Shown here: positions 18,037 to 27,300 of the stretch, piece after piece
How the letters are laid out: each line of letters starts with the position of its first letter
How positions within the stretch are numbered: position 1 is the first letter of the stretch
Made by a program: the position numbers and the translations under genes
NCBI RefSeq assembly: GCF_014297595.2
Contig: NZ_CP060414.2
Location: 1,798,001 to 1,862,000, forward strand
Source of the DNA: Neisseria musculi
Lineage (GTDB): Bacteria; Pseudomonadota; Gammaproteobacteria; Burkholderiales; Neisseriaceae
Length of the DNA: 64,000 nt
Direction: 5' to 3'
The notes under the pieces: model-generated
What the model saw: only the letters and a program-made list of their open reading frames with translations
Told to the model about the DNA's origin: nothing
Database searches by the model: none

Positions 18037-18545
18037 TTCTGCCCTGCCCCCTCTGCGGCACGGATTTTCTCCAGCGTTTGGGTGGTGGATGTTTGGTGCA
18101 GAAACGGAATCGAGTACACTTTGCCGCCACGCGCGAGCGTTTCCTGCGCGCCAACGATTTTTTCCACCGGCCAATCGCCGCCTTTTACTAAAATATCGGG
18201 CTTAACCCTCTCTATCAATGCGGCGGGCGTGTCGTCATCAAACCAGGTAACCACATCGACACAGGCCAATGCGGCCGCTACGGCAGCACGGTTTTCAAGC
18301 ATATTGACCGGGCGGCCGCTGCCCTTGCCCTGCCGTCTCACCGAAGCATCGGTGTTGAGCGCCAACACCAGCGCAGCCCCCGTTTCCCGCGCCTGCGCCA
18401 GATAAGTTACATGGCCGCGGTGCAGAATATCGAAACAGCCGTTGGTAAACACCAGCGGGCGCGGCAGCGCGGTAATACGCGCTGCCAGCTCTTCGGGCGG
18501 GCAGATTTTGTGTTCAAAAGCGGGCAGCGGCCAATTGCTCATCAT
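18033..18545 (-). CDS. rfaE2: D-glycero-beta-D-manno-heptose 1-phosphate adenylyltransferase
   Basis: 170 residues from the first of two adjacent ATGs (18545 or 18542), after GGAAAATTC. The nucleotidyltransferase signature is clear: [20 protein letters not shown], then [19 protein letters not shown] and [15 protein letters not shown]. It is the stand-alone C-terminal half of HldE, activating heptose for the inner core of lipooligosaccharide. It overlaps birA-coaX by 4 bp. Confidence 0.92.
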   Translation of the reverse strand: MMSNWPLPAFEHKICPPEELAARITALPRPLVFTNGCFDILHRGHVTYLAQARETGAALVLALNTDASVRRQGKGSGRPVNMLENRAAVAAALACVDVVTWFDDDTPAALIERVKPDILVKGGDWPVEKIVGAQETLARGGKVYSIPFLHQTSTTQTLEKIRAAEGAGQK

Positions 18546-18614
18546 GAATTTTCCAGGATGGTAAGATGCCGAGATGATACCGAAGCAGTGCGTTTTGGAA
18601 AAGCCGGCACAACG

Positions 18615-18655
18615 GCTTTTCAGACGGCCGAAATCTTGGCAGGCCGTCTGAAAAG
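18615..18655. terminator. Inverted uptake-sequence pair upstream of rfaE2
   Basis: CTTTTCAGACGGCC (18615-18628) faces AGGCCGTCTGAAAAG (18641-18655) between rfaE2 and tRNA-His. With the next hairpin it isolates the tRNA cluster from rfaE2. Confidence 0.5.
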
Positions 18656-18663
18656 CAGAGATA

Positions 18664-18698
18664 AAAAAACCGTGTATGAACGCATACACGGTTTTTTT
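18664..18698. terminator. Strong intrinsic terminator after the tRNA cluster
   Basis: ACCGTGTATG and CATACACGGT form a 10-bp stem with a 4-base loop, flanked by A and T runs on both sides, so it can act on either strand. It lies immediately downstream of tRNA-His on the minus strand. Confidence 0.85.
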
Positions 18699-18704
18699 AA
18701 GATT

Positions 18705-18781
18705 TGGGGTGGCTGATGGGGCTCGAACCCACGACAACCGGAATCACAATCCGGGGCTCTACCAACTGAGCTACAGCCACC
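18705..18781 (-). tRNA. tRNA-His (GTG)
   Basis: The reverse strand reads GGTGGCTGTAGCTCAGTTGG, with anticodon loop ATTGTGAT, the TTCGAGC T-loop and a CAGCCAC acceptor followed by encoded CCA. The additional 5' G (position -1) expected of tRNA-His is present at 18781. Confidence 0.96.
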
Positions 18782-18799
18782 ACAGGAAAACTTTTTATC

Positions 18800-18876
18800 T
18801 GGCACGCCCGACAGGAATCGAACCTGTAACCGCCCGCTTAGAAGGCGGGTGCTCTATCCGGTTGAGCTACGGGCGC
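18800..18876 (-). tRNA. tRNA-Arg (TCT)
   Basis: The reverse strand reads GCGCCCGTAGCTCAACCGG, with anticodon loop CTTCTAA (TCT), GGTTCGAATCC in the T arm, and CGGGCGT acceptor with encoded CCA. Confidence 0.96.
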
Positions 18877-18920
18877 GTTGCAGTGTCCGCGCCTTATCGG
18901 GCTTTGTTTTGTTCGGGACC

Positions 18921-18998
18921 TGGTCGGGGCGGTGGGATTCGAACTCACGACCCCCTGTTCCCAAAACAGGTGCGCTAACCAGACTGCGCTACGCCCCG
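18921..18998 (-). tRNA. tRNA-Pro (TGG)
   Basis: The reverse strand reads CGGGGCGTAGCGCAGTCTGG, with anticodon loop TTTGGGA (TGG), AGTTCGAATCC in the T arm, and CGCCCCG acceptor with encoded CCA. Confidence 0.96.
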
Positions 18999-19219
18999 AC
19001 GAGAAATGCGAACTATACCGAGATGGGCAGCAAACGTCAAGCCCCGCTGCCGGCAAAAACTTTTTGCTTATGCTATCTGTTTCATTTGTTTTGCGATTTA
19101 AAGCAATCTGCCTTGCCGGCACCCGGCAAAGGCTGCAGAAAACAAGTGAAAAACTGCGCCGAAAATGCGATAATCCGCGCTCTTCACAAACTCTCCGCAC
19201 CACAAAGGATAACCCAGCC

Positions 19220-20077
19220 ATGACTGCCCAACTGATTAACGGCAAAGAAATTTCCCGGCAACGCTTAGAAGAAGTCGCCCGACAAACCGCCGAACGCAGC
19301 GCGGCCGGTTTGCGCCCTCCTTGTTTGGCGGTGGTGTTGGTGGGCGATGACCCGGCCAGCGCGGTTTATGTGCGCAACAAAAAACTGGCTTGCGGGAAAG
19401 TGGGCTTCAAATCGCTTTCCTACGAGCTTCCCGCTGAAACTTCCCAGGAAGATTTATTGCAACTGGTGGATGGTTTAAATGCCGATTCCGAGGTGGACGG
19501 CATCTTGGTGCAACTGCCGCTGCCCAAGCAAATCGACAGCCAGGCTGTGCTCGAGCGCATTGCGCCGCACAAAGATGTGGACGGCTTCCACCCCTACAAT
19601 GTCGGCCGTTTGGTGGTGAAAATGCCGCTGATGCGCCCCTGCACCCCCAAAGGTGTGATGACGCTGCTCGAAGCCTACGGCATTAACCCCGAAGGTAAAA
19701 AAGCCGTGGTGGTGGGCGCATCGAATATTGTGGGCCGCCCGCAAATGTTGGAGCTTTTACTGGCACGCGCCACCGTAACCATCTGCCACAGCAAAACCCA
19801 AAACCTTGCCGCCGAAGTGGCTGCTGCCGACATCGTGGTGGCCGGTGTAGGCATTCCGAACTTTGTGAAAGGCCAATGGATTAAGCCCGGGGCGGTGGTT
19901 ATCGATGTGGGCATCAACCGTTTGGATAACGGCAAATTATGCGGTGATGTAGAATTCGACACCGCCAAAGAGCGCGCATCGATGATTACTCCCGTGCCCG
20001 GCGGCGTCGGCCCGATGACCATCGCCACTTTGCTGGAAAACACATTGTATGCCGCCAAGCTGCACGATAAAGCTTAA
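19220..20077 (+). CDS. folD: Methylenetetrahydrofolate dehydrogenase / methenyltetrahydrofolate cyclohydrolase
   Basis: 285 residues from ATG 19220, following AAAGGATAACCCAGCC. Family blocks are present in order: [18 protein letters not shown] (catalytic Lys), [35 protein letters not shown] (cofactor binding) and [18 protein letters not shown]. The cytosolic enzyme interconverts one-carbon folates. A start further upstream would overlap the tRNA-Pro region and is not credible. Confidence 0.96.
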   Translation: MTAQLINGKEISRQRLEEVARQTAERSAAGLRPPCLAVVLVGDDPASAVYVRNKKLACGKVGFKSLSYELPAETSQEDLLQLVDGLNADSEVDGILVQLPLPKQIDSQAVLERIAPHKDVDGFHPYNVGRLVVKMPLMRPCTPKGVMTLLEAYGINPEGKKAVVVGASNIVGRPQMLELLLARATVTICHSKTQNLAAEVAAADIVVAGVGIPNFVKGQWIKPGAVVIDVGINRLDNGKLCGDVEFDTAKERASMITPVPGGVGPMTIATLLENTLYAAKLHDKA

Positions 20078-20952
20078 ACAGCCGGTAAAAAGTGAAACAT
20101 TAAGATGGCGGATTAATGCGCAGATGAGTGTTTCGATACCGTGCAGCAAGCCGTAACAACGCTGCAGAGGGCCGGATTGGTTCACTTGCAATACAAGCCT
20201 TTTAATCCAATTATTTTTTTGTTTTTAAAAAATAATTTAGATGCCTGCAGCCGGGCGGAATATTTAAGTGTTTTCAAATTTACACAAACATGTGGCAACA
20301 ATATCAGGCCGTCTGAAAAACCAATATGCTGCTACGGCCTGACTTTATTTTCGGCACAAAGCAACAAGCTGTAGAAAGTATCAATACCACATAGCCGGTT
20401 CTGTTGCCGCTTCAGCAGTCGACAAAATCACTCCCTATTGAACATAAAACACAACAACGCCGTAACGAAAATAAAATGGATGCACGATACCCTCCCCTAT
20501 CAAAGCCGGATGCCGACTGTTTGGCCGTCTGAATACCGTTTGGAATACGGCCCGAGCGCCCACCCGCTAACCAAATAAAGCAGGTTTCACTTTACCGCCA
20601 AAAACGGCCGGCCGATGCCGCTAGGAGCATCGGCCGCCACCTTCTTAAAGCAAAGCGGTTGGAAATTGCAAAACCGGGTTTTGCAGCGCACAAACCCGGT
20701 TGTGTAAGCTCTATTTAAAACAGATGCTTATTATCCCCGCTTCTATAACGGGTAAAATTCCAAGAGCCGAGATGGCAAGCTTTGATGGCGCAAACCATAC
20801 AGCAAAACGCATCCATATCATAATGCCATACCGCTATGCATTAATCTGCCATATCCGATACTTTGGAGTATTCCGGCTTTCAGACGGCCTTCTGCACACA
20901 CCGGCTCCGAAACCGCTATAATGGCCGCACCCACCAAGCTGCCGAAACAGAC
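20078..20952. other. Gene-free 875-bp stretch between folD and carbonic anhydrase
   Basis: No credible coding region. It holds repeat copy B (20343-20490), single uptake sequences at about 20308, 20524 and 20880, and a GGCCGATGCCGC...GCATCGGCC hairpin at about 20609-20635 that could be a terminator. Confidence 0.5.
20343..20490. repeat. Diverged repeat element, copy B (Correia-like?)
   Basis: It starts with CTTTATTTTCGGCACAA, identical to copy A at 15194, then shares the CCGGTTCTGTTGCCGC block and a GTAACGAAAATAAAATGGAT block near its end. Overall length is about 145 bp. The middle is poorly conserved with copy A. Confidence 0.4.
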
Positions 20953-21531
20953 ATGAGCGAACTCGACCATATTTTGAATTTCAACCGGGAATTTGTGGAT
21001 TCAGGAGAATACGCCCAATTTTTTACCAACAAATTTCCCGAACGCGAACTCGCGATTTTATCGTGTATGGACGCACGCATGGTTGAGCTGCTGCCGCGTG
21101 CGCTGGGGCTGAAAAACGGCGATGCCAAACTGATTAAAAACGCCGGCGCCCTCGTTACCCACCCGTGGGGCTCCGTGATGCGCAGCCTACTGGTAGCCGT
21201 ATTCGAGCTGAAAGTAAAAGAAATCATGGTCATCGCCCACTACGATTGCGGTATGCGCGGCCTCAACCCCGGCACATTTCTCAGCCGCGCCCACCAAAAC
21301 GGCATTCCCAACGACCGCATCACCACCTTGCGCAACGCCGGTATCGACTTAGACAGCTGGCTCACCGGTTTTGACAACGTAGAAGAAAGCGTACGCCACA
21401 CGGTCGGCCTTATCCGCCGCCACCCGCTGATGCCCGACAACGTTGCTGTTCACGGCCTCGTTATCCACCCCACCACCGGCAAACTCACCGTGATTGTAAA
21501 CGGCACTGCCGAATGCCCCATATCAACTTGA
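20953..21531 (+). CDS. Beta-class carbonic anhydrase-like protein
   Basis: 192 residues from ATG 20953. Zinc and catalytic residues of the beta class are visible: Cys and the Asp-Arg dyad in LSCMDARM, and His and Cys in IAHYDCGM. NAGALVTHPWGSVMRSLLVAV matches the conserved active-site helix. It likely interconverts CO2 and bicarbonate in the cytosol. Only 4 bp separate it from nadD, so the two are cotranscribed. Confidence 0.88.
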   Translation: MSELDHILNFNREFVDSGEYAQFFTNKFPERELAILSCMDARMVELLPRALGLKNGDAKLIKNAGALVTHPWGSVMRSLLVAVFELKVKEIMVIAHYDCGMRGLNPGTFLSRAHQNGIPNDRITTLRNAGIDLDSWLTGFDNVEESVRHTVGLIRRHPLMPDNVAVHGLVIHPTTGKLTVIVNGTAECPIST

Positions 21532-21535
21532 TTTC

Positions 21536-22144
21536 ATGAAAAATATCGGACTTTTCGGCGGAACATTCGACCCGCCCCACAACGGCCACCTGCACATCGC
21601 CCGCGCCTTCGCCAACGAATTAAATTTGGATATGGCAGTGTTTCTGCCCGCAGGCGACCCTTACCACAAAACAGCAAACACCCGCACACCCGCAAAGCAC
21701 CGTTTGGCAATGACCGAATTGGCTGCCTGTGCCGACAGCCGTTTTGCCGTCAGCGACTGCGACATCGTCCGCAAAGGCGCAACCTACACCTTCGACACCA
21801 TACAGATCTTCCGCCAGCAATTCCCCACCGCCCGATTATGGTGGCTGATCGGCAGCGACAACCTGCTCCAACTGCACACCTGGAAAAAATGGCAGACCCT
21901 AGTCAAACAAACCCATATGGCCGTTGCCGTCCGCACCGGCGGCAGCCTGGCCCAAGTTCCGCGCGAATTACAAAGCTGGCTGGGTCAAGCCCTGCAAAAA
22001 GGCAGCCTGCAACTGTTGCAAGCACCGCCTTGCAACATCAGCTCCACCGAAATCCGCCGCCGGCTGCGCCACAGCGAAAGTACCGCCGGGATGATAGACA
22101 CACAAGTCGCAGCCTATATCGCACGGCACAACCTTTACCGCTAA
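21536..22144 (+). CDS. nadD: Nicotinate-nucleotide adenylyltransferase
   Basis: 202 residues. LFGGTFDPPHNGHLHIARAF gives the nucleotidyltransferase HxGH motif, and ISSTEIRRRLR near the C-terminus is the second signature. It makes deamido-NAD. It is followed by rsfS after an uptake-sequence-like spacer, the usual nadD-rsfS neighbourhood. Confidence 0.95.
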   Translation: MKNIGLFGGTFDPPHNGHLHIARAFANELNLDMAVFLPAGDPYHKTANTRTPAKHRLAMTELAACADSRFAVSDCDIVRKGATYTFDTIQIFRQQFPTARLWWLIGSDNLLQLHTWKKWQTLVKQTHMAVAVRTGGSLAQVPRELQSWLGQALQKGSLQLLQAPPCNISSTEIRRRLRHSESTAGMIDTQVAAYIARHNLYR

Positions 22145-22221
22145 CCATTTTTCAGACGGCCTGATTGGCCGGCAACAGCCTCAGGCCATCTGAACACAAC
22201 TTCCACAAACAGGAACCGGAA

Positions 22222-22614
22222 ATGAACCCACAAGAACTGCAAGCCCTTCAAACAATGGTAGAAACCGCCGTAAACGCGCTTGAAGACATCAAAGCCAAAG
22301 ACATCGCCGTGCTCGAAACCCAAGAGAAAACCTCCCTATTTGCCCGCATGATTATTGCCAGCGGCGACAGCAGCCGCCAAGTGAAAGCCTTGGCCGACAA
22401 CGTAGCCGTTGACTTAAAAGCAGCCGGCTTTGAAATCCTCGGCAGCGAAGGCCAAGACAGCGGCGAATGGGCGCTGGTTGATGCGGGCGATTTAGTGGTG
22501 CACATTATGTTGCCCGCCGTACGCGACTTTTACGATATCGACACGCTTTGGGGCGGCAAAAAACCCTCGTTCCACGCCGGCGCACAAAAACCCTGGCACG
22601 CAGCCGACCATTAA
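22222..22614 (+). CDS. rsfS: Ribosomal silencing factor RsfS
   Basis: 130 residues from ATG 22222 after ACAGGAACCGGAA. The chain shows the RsfS (DUF143/Iojap) fold: ALEDIKAKDIAVLETQEKTS, ASGDSSRQVKALADNV, SGEWALVDAGDLVVHIMLP and YDIDTLWGG. It binds L14 and blocks subunit joining in starvation. The rlmH gene often found next is not present here. Confidence 0.94.
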   Translation: MNPQELQALQTMVETAVNALEDIKAKDIAVLETQEKTSLFARMIIASGDSSRQVKALADNVAVDLKAAGFEILGSEGQDSGEWALVDAGDLVVHIMLPAVRDFYDIDTLWGGKKPSFHAGAQKPWHAADH

Positions 22615-22695
22615 AAAACCAACATAACAATTGCGGCACTATCGAATACAAAACCGATTTGGATGCAGAAACCGACAGCCAAAAGATAATCTTGA

Positions 22696-22726
22696 CAGAC
22701 CGTCTGAAACAGTTTCAGACGGTCTG
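22696..22726. terminator. Inverted variant uptake-sequence hairpin after rsfS
   Basis: CAGACCGTCTGAAAC and TTCAGACGGTCTG form a perfect stem. Both arms carry ACCGTCTGAA instead of GCCGTCTGAA, a matched pair of changes that keeps the hairpin while losing the canonical uptake sequence. Confidence 0.7.
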
Positions 22727-22856
22727 CCCACACCCATAGCTCCAAACATGTATCCACCCGCCAGTTGGTGCAATATCCATTACAACGCACTACATTTTTA
22801 CCGCAAGGTGCGTTAAAATCCGAAACGTTACGAAGTAAACGAAGGACACCAAAACC

Positions 22857-23612
22857 ATGTGGGATAAAAAATGGGTTATCGGTAACTGGAAAATGAATGG
22901 CCGCCTGCAAAACAATAACGCACTGATGCACCGCTTCCGCATCATGCCCACGGCCGACCAAGTGGTTATCGGCTTAGCCGCCCCCACCGTTTACCTGCTG
23001 CAACTGCACAATGCCATGCAGATTGTACTCAACAACCGCATTCTCACCTGCGCTCAAGATGTCAGCCGCTTCCCCGACAACGGTGCCTATACCGGCGAAG
23101 TGTCTGCCGAGATGATGGCCGACATCGGCGTGGATATCGTATTGATCGGCCACTCCGAGCGCAGCCTGTATTTCGGCGAAAAAAACGATATCCAACGCCA
23201 AAAAATGGTAAACGTGTTAAATGTGGGCTTAACTCCGCTGCTGTGTGTGGGCGAAAGCCTGCAAGAGCGTGAAGCAGGGCATGAACAAAAAGTAATCGCC
23301 CACCAGCTCTCGATTTTAGAAGGTTTACACACGAAAAACATCGCTGTAGCTTATGAACCGGTATGGGCCATCGGCACCGGCAAAGTTGCCACCACCGGGC
23401 AAATTGCTGATATGCACGCTTTTATACACAAACAAATCTTGTCATTGTGCGGCAACGATGTTAATATCCGAATCCTTTACGGCGGAAGCGTCAACGCCGG
23501 CAACGCGACCGACATTTTCACCGTACCGTATGTAGACGGTGCATTGGTGGGCGGGGCATCCCTGTCTTACGACTCGTTTACCGCCATTATCTGTGCCGCA
23601 CAAGAATCATAA
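22857..23612 (+). CDS. tpiA: Triose-phosphate isomerase
   Basis: 251 residues. Active-site residues are in place: Lys in IGNWKMNG, His in IGHSERS, Glu in [12 protein letters not shown], and the phosphate loop in YGGSVNAGN. Glycolytic and gluconeogenic enzyme in the cytosol. secG starts 5 bp after its stop, the common tpiA-secG pair. Confidence 0.97.
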   Translation: MWDKKWVIGNWKMNGRLQNNNALMHRFRIMPTADQVVIGLAAPTVYLLQLHNAMQIVLNNRILTCAQDVSRFPDNGAYTGEVSAEMMADIGVDIVLIGHSERSLYFGEKNDIQRQKMVNVLNVGLTPLLCVGESLQEREAGHEQKVIAHQLSILEGLHTKNIAVAYEPVWAIGTGKVATTGQIADMHAFIHKQILSLCGNDVNIRILYGGSVNAGNATDIFTVPYVDGALVGGASLSYDSFTAIICAAQES

Positions 23613-23617
23613 GAATC

Positions 23618-23974
23618 ATGGAAGCCTATAAAACCGTTTTTTGGATTATCAACATCTTCGCCGCTTTGGCTGTTATCGTGCTGGTTTTGATGCAGCACGG
23701 CAAGGGTGCAGATGCAGGTGCCACATTCGGCTCGGGCAGCGGCAGCGCACAAGGTGTATTCGGATCAGGCGGTAACGCCAACTTTTTAAGCCGCAGTACC
23801 GCTATCGCTGCCACAGTATTCTTCGCCACCTGTGTGGCTATGGTTTATATTAATACCCATTCAGGCAAACACGGCTTGGATTTCAGCAATGTGCAACAGA
23901 GCCGGCCGGCACAAACACAGCCAAGTGCACCCGTACAATCTACGCCGCAAACTCCTGCTTCTTCAAATCAATAA
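23618..23974 (+). CDS. secG: SecG protein-translocase subunit
   Basis: 118 residues with two hydrophobic helices (about 7-24 and 57-75) joined by the SecG signature HGKGADAGATFGSGSGSAQG. The C-terminal tail is Gln/Pro/Ser-rich, as in neisserial SecG. It is part of the SecYEG channel. tRNA-Leu follows. Confidence 0.94.
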   Translation: MEAYKTVFWIINIFAALAVIVLVLMQHGKGADAGATFGSGSGSAQGVFGSGGNANFLSRSTAIAATVFFATCVAMVYINTHSGKHGLDFSNVQQSRPAQTQPSAPVQSTPQTPASSNQ

Positions 23975-24026
23975 TTATATAGAAGCATTCGGGTATCGAA
24001 ATTAAATTTTTACAATATAGTTTTTT

Positions 24027-24112
24027 GCCGACATGGTGGAATTGGTAGACACGCTATCTTGAGGGGGTAGTGACCTTAGGTCGTTCGAGTTCAAGTCTCG
24101 ATGTCGGCACCA
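24027..24112 (+). tRNA. tRNA-Leu (GAG), island integration site
   Basis: GCCGACATGGTGGAATTGG starts a class II tRNA with a long variable arm. The anticodon stem-loop TATCTTGAGGGGGTA gives GAG, and the acceptor TGTCGGC is followed by encoded CCA. Its 3' end (24093-24106) is repeated at 34014-34027, marking it as the attachment site of the island. Confidence 0.96.
24093..24106 (+). repeat. attL core (in the tRNA-Leu 3' end)
   Basis: AAGTCTCGATGTCG, identical to the copy at 34014-34027. Homology continues downstream of both: a GGGCTGTTTTTTTACGTC terminator part and the CTAACACCGTCTAAT stretch. Confidence 0.8.
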
Positions 24113-24120
24113 TCAAAAGA

Positions 24121-24149
24121 AAACAGCCCTATTTTTGGGCTGTTTTTTT
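24121..24149 (+). terminator. tRNA-Leu terminator
   Basis: AACAGCCC, loop TATTTTT, and GGGCTGTT followed by a T run. A partial copy of this hairpin lies beside attR at about 34028-34051. Confidence 0.85.
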
Positions 24150-24278
24150 ACGTCTAACACCGTCTAATACCATAAACCAAGATGCAGGCGGGGCGGGGAT
24201 TTCAGGCTGATTGCCAATGTTTTCAGATGGTTTTAATCTTCTAATCCCGTCTAATACAGACTAATTGAATAAATCAAA

Positions 24279-24306
24279 AATTTACGGTATCTTTTGCGGT
24301 ATCTTG
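24279..24306 (+). promoter_or_regulatory. Putative left arm-type site / integrase operator
   Basis: Two spaced CGGTATCTT repeats (AATTTACGGTATCTTTT and GCGGTATCTTG) lie just upstream of the integrase start. A matching pair, with CGGTACTTT, lies at the inner side of attR (33934-33962). Paired repeats at both ends suggest arm-type integrase sites. Confidence 0.5.
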
Positions 24307-24334
24307 AAAATACCACTAAAAAAGTACCGTAAAA

Positions 24335-25579
24335 ATGCCGTTAAACGACCGCCAAATAAAGAACGCCAAACCAGCCGAGAAGCCTTATAAGCTGGCAGAT
24401 GGGCGCGGCCTTTATTTGCTTGTTAAACCCAACGGCGGCAAATACTGGCGGCTTGATTATGCGATAGACCGAAAGAGAAAAACGCTTGCAATCGGCATTT
24501 ATCCTACTATCAGCCTAGCCGAAGCCCGAGAAGCCGCCGAAAACGCCCGCCGCCTGATTGTAACAGGGCAAGACCCCAGTGCAGCCAAGCAACAGGCCAA
24601 ACAAGAGCGGCAGGCCGCCCTACTGAATACCTTTGAAGCAATAACGCGCCGATGGCATAGCGAAAACCTGCACCGCTGGAAGCCCGACAATGCCGCCCGC
24701 ATTCTCAATCACTTTGCAAAAGACGTTTTCCCGCATATCGGCGGCTTGCAGATAGACGGCATAGCCGTAGCAGACGTAAAAGCCGTAATCAAGCGGATAG
24801 CCGCCCGTAATGCGCCCGCCACCGCCGAAAAAATCAGGCAATGGATAGCCGCCGTTTACGGCTATGCCGCCATGCTGGAAATCACAGACCGCAACCCCGC
24901 CGCCCCATTGCGGGGATTTTTGGCAAAGGCAGAAACCCGCCATTTGCCCGCCTTGCCGCGTGAAGAACTAACCGAGTTTTTCAGACGGTTGCTACTGGCC
25001 GATATTGAGCCGCAAAACCGTATAGCCGTTTTGCTGATTATGTTGGTATTTGTGCGAAGCACCGAGTTACGCGGCGGCAGATGGGAAGAAATCGACCATG
25101 CCGCCAAAACTTGGACAATCCCCGCCGAGCGCATGAAACTACCCCGCGCCCACGTTATCCCGCTGGCCGACTGGCCGCTTGAGCTTTTGGCCGAACTGCA
25201 CACCATCACGGGCGGCAGCCCTTATCTGTTTCCCAGCCGCACCAAAACAGCAGGCTTTATCAGCGAAGCCACCCTAAACCGCATTATCGAGCGGCTAGGC
25301 TACAAAGGCACGGCCACGCCGCACGGGTTCCGCAGCTTGGCAAGCAGCGTATTAAACGAACAGGACTTTAACCCCGATGCCATAGAACGGCAGCTTGCCC
25401 ATGTGCCTAAAGACAAAATCCGCGCCGCCTACAATCGGGCGGAATACTGGCCGCACAGGGCGGAATTTATGCAATTTTTCTGCTTAGAAATGATGAAAAA
25501 TAATCATAATTTAATCATTTTTTTATCATTTTTGATAAGAAAAAATGAAAATGACAGGGGTAAATCTGATAAATTTTAG
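24335..25579 (+). CDS. int: Tyrosine-type integrase (P4 family)
   Basis: 414 residues. The N-terminal DUF4102 arm-binding domain begins MPLNDRQIKNAKPAEKPYKL. Catalytic residues can be placed: Arg in RSTELRGGRWEEI (about 242), HGFRS (about 330-334) with the second Arg, and the nucleophile Tyr in AYNRAEYW (about 366-371). Located next to the tRNA attachment site, the usual position for tRNA-targeting integrases. The C-terminal tail after AEFMQFF runs into AT-rich sequence and is longer than typical, perhaps an extended reading frame. Confidence 0.95.
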   Translation: MPLNDRQIKNAKPAEKPYKLADGRGLYLLVKPNGGKYWRLDYAIDRKRKTLAIGIYPTISLAEAREAAENARRLIVTGQDPSAAKQQAKQERQAALLNTFEAITRRWHSENLHRWKPDNAARILNHFAKDVFPHIGGLQIDGIAVADVKAVIKRIAARNAPATAEKIRQWIAAVYGYAAMLEITDRNPAAPLRGFLAKAETRHLPALPREELTEFFRRLLLADIEPQNRIAVLLIMLVFVRSTELRGGRWEEIDHAAKTWTIPAERMKLPRAHVIPLADWPLELLAELHTITGGSPYLFPSRTKTAGFISEATLNRIIERLGYKGTATPHGFRSLASSVLNEQDFNPDAIERQLAHVPKDKIRAAYNRAEYWPHRAEFMQFFCLEMMKNNHNLIIFLSFLIRKNENDRGKSDKF

Positions 25580-26062
25580 CTATCAAAAAATCAGCGGGCG
25601 GCAGGCATAAAATTAGCACCCCCCCCCACCCAAAAAATAAAAGAACACGGCCAAAAAACCGTGTTTTTCATATCAGCAGCTTTTTGCCGACAAAAATATG
25701 CCAAAAGAGAGCATCTGAAAAATTTTCAGAGCGTTAATTTAGGTTCAGGCAGCAGGGCTTTTTGCCACAGAAATAAGCATTTCTAGGTTAAAAAGTAGCT
25801 GGTAAAAGTAAATTATACCGACAAACATTTTTTTAACATGACAAAACCAGCGCAAAAGAGTGTTTAGAACCCGTTTAGACCCCGTTTAAAAAAACGCTAT
25901 CATGACAAAATCATTTATTATTTATTTTTTAATATTTATATTTTTTTTAAATCAATCATATAAACAAAATCTTTACTTAGTGAAATGCTTTAATTGATTT
26001 TATTTTGGCGTTCGTTTTATGCTGAAAAAAGCAATGTAACGGCATAAATCTGGAAGGAAGCC
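25580..26062. other. AT-rich intergenic with C9 tract and doubled GTTTA motif
   Basis: No gene is supported. It contains a run of nine C (25619-25627), and a doubled motif ACCCGTTTAGACCCCGTTTAA (first half-site one C shorter) at 25868-25888. A close copy of this motif lies at 28142-28170. It probably holds the alpA promoter; AAGGAAG precedes that start. Confidence 0.45.
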
Positions 26063-26293
26063 ATGACACAACAAACCGTATTAAGAGTAAAGCAGGTATC
26101 TAAGCGGTTAGGTATTTCAACTGCTGCTGTTTGGTACAAATCCAATCCCAAGAGCCGCCACTATGACGCAGATTTTCCGCAGCCGTTTAAAGTTTCAGCT
26201 AACGCGACAGGCTGGCTTGAAAGTGAAATTAACAGCTATATTGAAAAACTGGCCGCCAAGCGTTTAACCGAACACCACAAGGGAAAATCATGA
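26063..26293 (+). CDS. alpA: AlpA-family regulator (excisionase-like)
   Basis: 76 residues, preceded by GGAAGGAAGCC. LRVKQVSKRLGISTAAVWYK is a MerR/AlpA-type helix-turn-helix, followed by DADFPQPFKVSANATGWLESEINSYI, the classic AlpA wing. Such proteins control integrase expression and excision in P4-like elements. It overlaps the next gene by 4 bp (ATGA). Confidence 0.88.
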   Translation: MTQQTVLRVKQVSKRLGISTAAVWYKSNPKSRHYDADFPQPFKVSANATGWLESEINSYIEKLAAKRLTEHHKGKS

Positions 26294-26610
26294 AAGATTT
26301 TAAAATTACAAAAGAAAACCTGCATTTGGTAATTGACTATATGCCCGAAGCGTTCCACAAGTTAAGCGTGGTAATCGGGGAAGATATGGCATTGAAATTA
26401 TTTGAAAAATATCGCGGCATTAATCTGCCTATCGGCAAGAACAAAACGGCCGCAGGCCGATTGCTTCATCAAAAACTTATTGAAGTAATCGGGGAAAATG
26501 CCGCAAACAAATTTACATTTGCCTTTGCAATGTCAAGTGCTAAGTTTTTCAATATTCCAAGATGTATAAAAGACAAACAGGTTTTGAGAGATATTCAAAT
26601 TAAACAATAG
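26290..26610 (+). CDS. Small protein with Mor/C-activator-like repeats
   Basis: 106 residues, coupled to alpA. Two related segments, LSVVIGEDMALKLFEKYRGI and LIEVIGENAANKFTFAFAMS, resemble the IGxxxAxKLxxxFGG repeats of Mu Mor transcription activators. NIPRCIKDKQVLRDIQIK follows. No clear helix-turn-helix could be assigned by eye, so a regulator role is tentative. Alternatively it is an island-specific protein of unknown role. Confidence 0.55.
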   Translation: MKDFKITKENLHLVIDYMPEAFHKLSVVIGEDMALKLFEKYRGINLPIGKNKTAAGRLLHQKLIEVIGENAANKFTFAFAMSSAKFFNIPRCIKDKQVLRDIQIKQ

Positions 26611-26670
26611 TTTGGCCAAGCATCAAGGCCGTCTGAAACCCCGCACCAATCCCCCCAACCCCACCCCAGC

Positions 26671-26696
26671 CCCGCCCGTAAAACGGCAGGGGCGGG
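26671..26696. terminator. GC hairpin terminator after the Mor-like gene
   Basis: CCCGCCC and GGGCGGG form a 7-bp stem. The loop motif CGTAAAACGGCA recurs in a similar hairpin at 28085-28120, so the island reuses one terminator type. Confidence 0.5.
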
Positions 26697-26753
26697 ATTA
26701 GTGCAACTCAATCAAACACATAACCATTTGATTTTAATTAAAAAGGAAGATTT

Positions 26754-27239
26754 ATGACCCAGCAAAACACACCAGCCATTACCACACCCGACGAATTGAA
26801 AGCAGCCTTTGCCGAATGGCAGGAAATCAACCGCCAAATGCAACAGGCCGAAAATAAACAAGCGGGCAAACTGGCCGCCCTGAAAGCCAAACATGACAGC
26901 GAAACCGCCCCATTGGCCGAGCGCATGGCCGAACTGGAAACCCGCATCAAAGCCTATGCCGCCGCCCATCAAACCGAGCTTACAGGCGGCAAAGGCAAAG
27001 CCGCAGCCATTGGCACGGGCTTTATCAAATGGCGCAGCGGGCGCGATTCCGTACAGATAAGCAGCGATACAGAAACCGTAATTGCCGAACTCAAACGCCG
27101 CCGACTATCCCGCCTGATACGCGTAAAGGAAGAAATCAATAAAACCGCCGTACTGGCCGATGCCGCCGCATTAGCCAAACGCCCGATAAACGGCCTGCAA
27201 ATCATTAAGGGCGGGCAGGAAATCGTTTTACAGGCATAG
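26754..27239 (+). CDS. Host-nuclease inhibitor Gam-like protein
   Basis: 161 residues, preceded by AAAAAGGAAGATTT. It has a Glu/Lys/Ala-rich coiled coil (about residues 15-75), then KGKAAAIGTGFIKWRSGRDSVQIS and a C-terminal AELKRRRLSRLIRVKEEINKTAVL. This matches the Mu Gam family, which coats DNA ends and blocks RecBCD-type nucleases. In the island it would protect replicating linear or excised DNA. Confidence 0.85.
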   Translation: MTQQNTPAITTPDELKAAFAEWQEINRQMQQAENKQAGKLAALKAKHDSETAPLAERMAELETRIKAYAAAHQTELTGGKGKAAAIGTGFIKWRSGRDSVQISSDTETVIAELKRRRLSRLIRVKEEINKTAVLADAAALAKRPINGLQIIKGGQEIVLQA

Positions 27240-27300
27240 AGCCGCCGCGCCGATAATGTAGCCGCCATGCAACACGAAACCCATTAAGCATAAAATGCGC

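Noticed and set aside
20141..20374. Short open frame between folD and carbonic anhydrase
   Set aside because: It runs through an uptake sequence and repeat copy B and shows no protein features.
25619..25627. Run of nine C, possible phase-variation tract
   Set aside because: It is in non-coding DNA about 435 bp from the next start codon, with no promoter spacing that it would alter.
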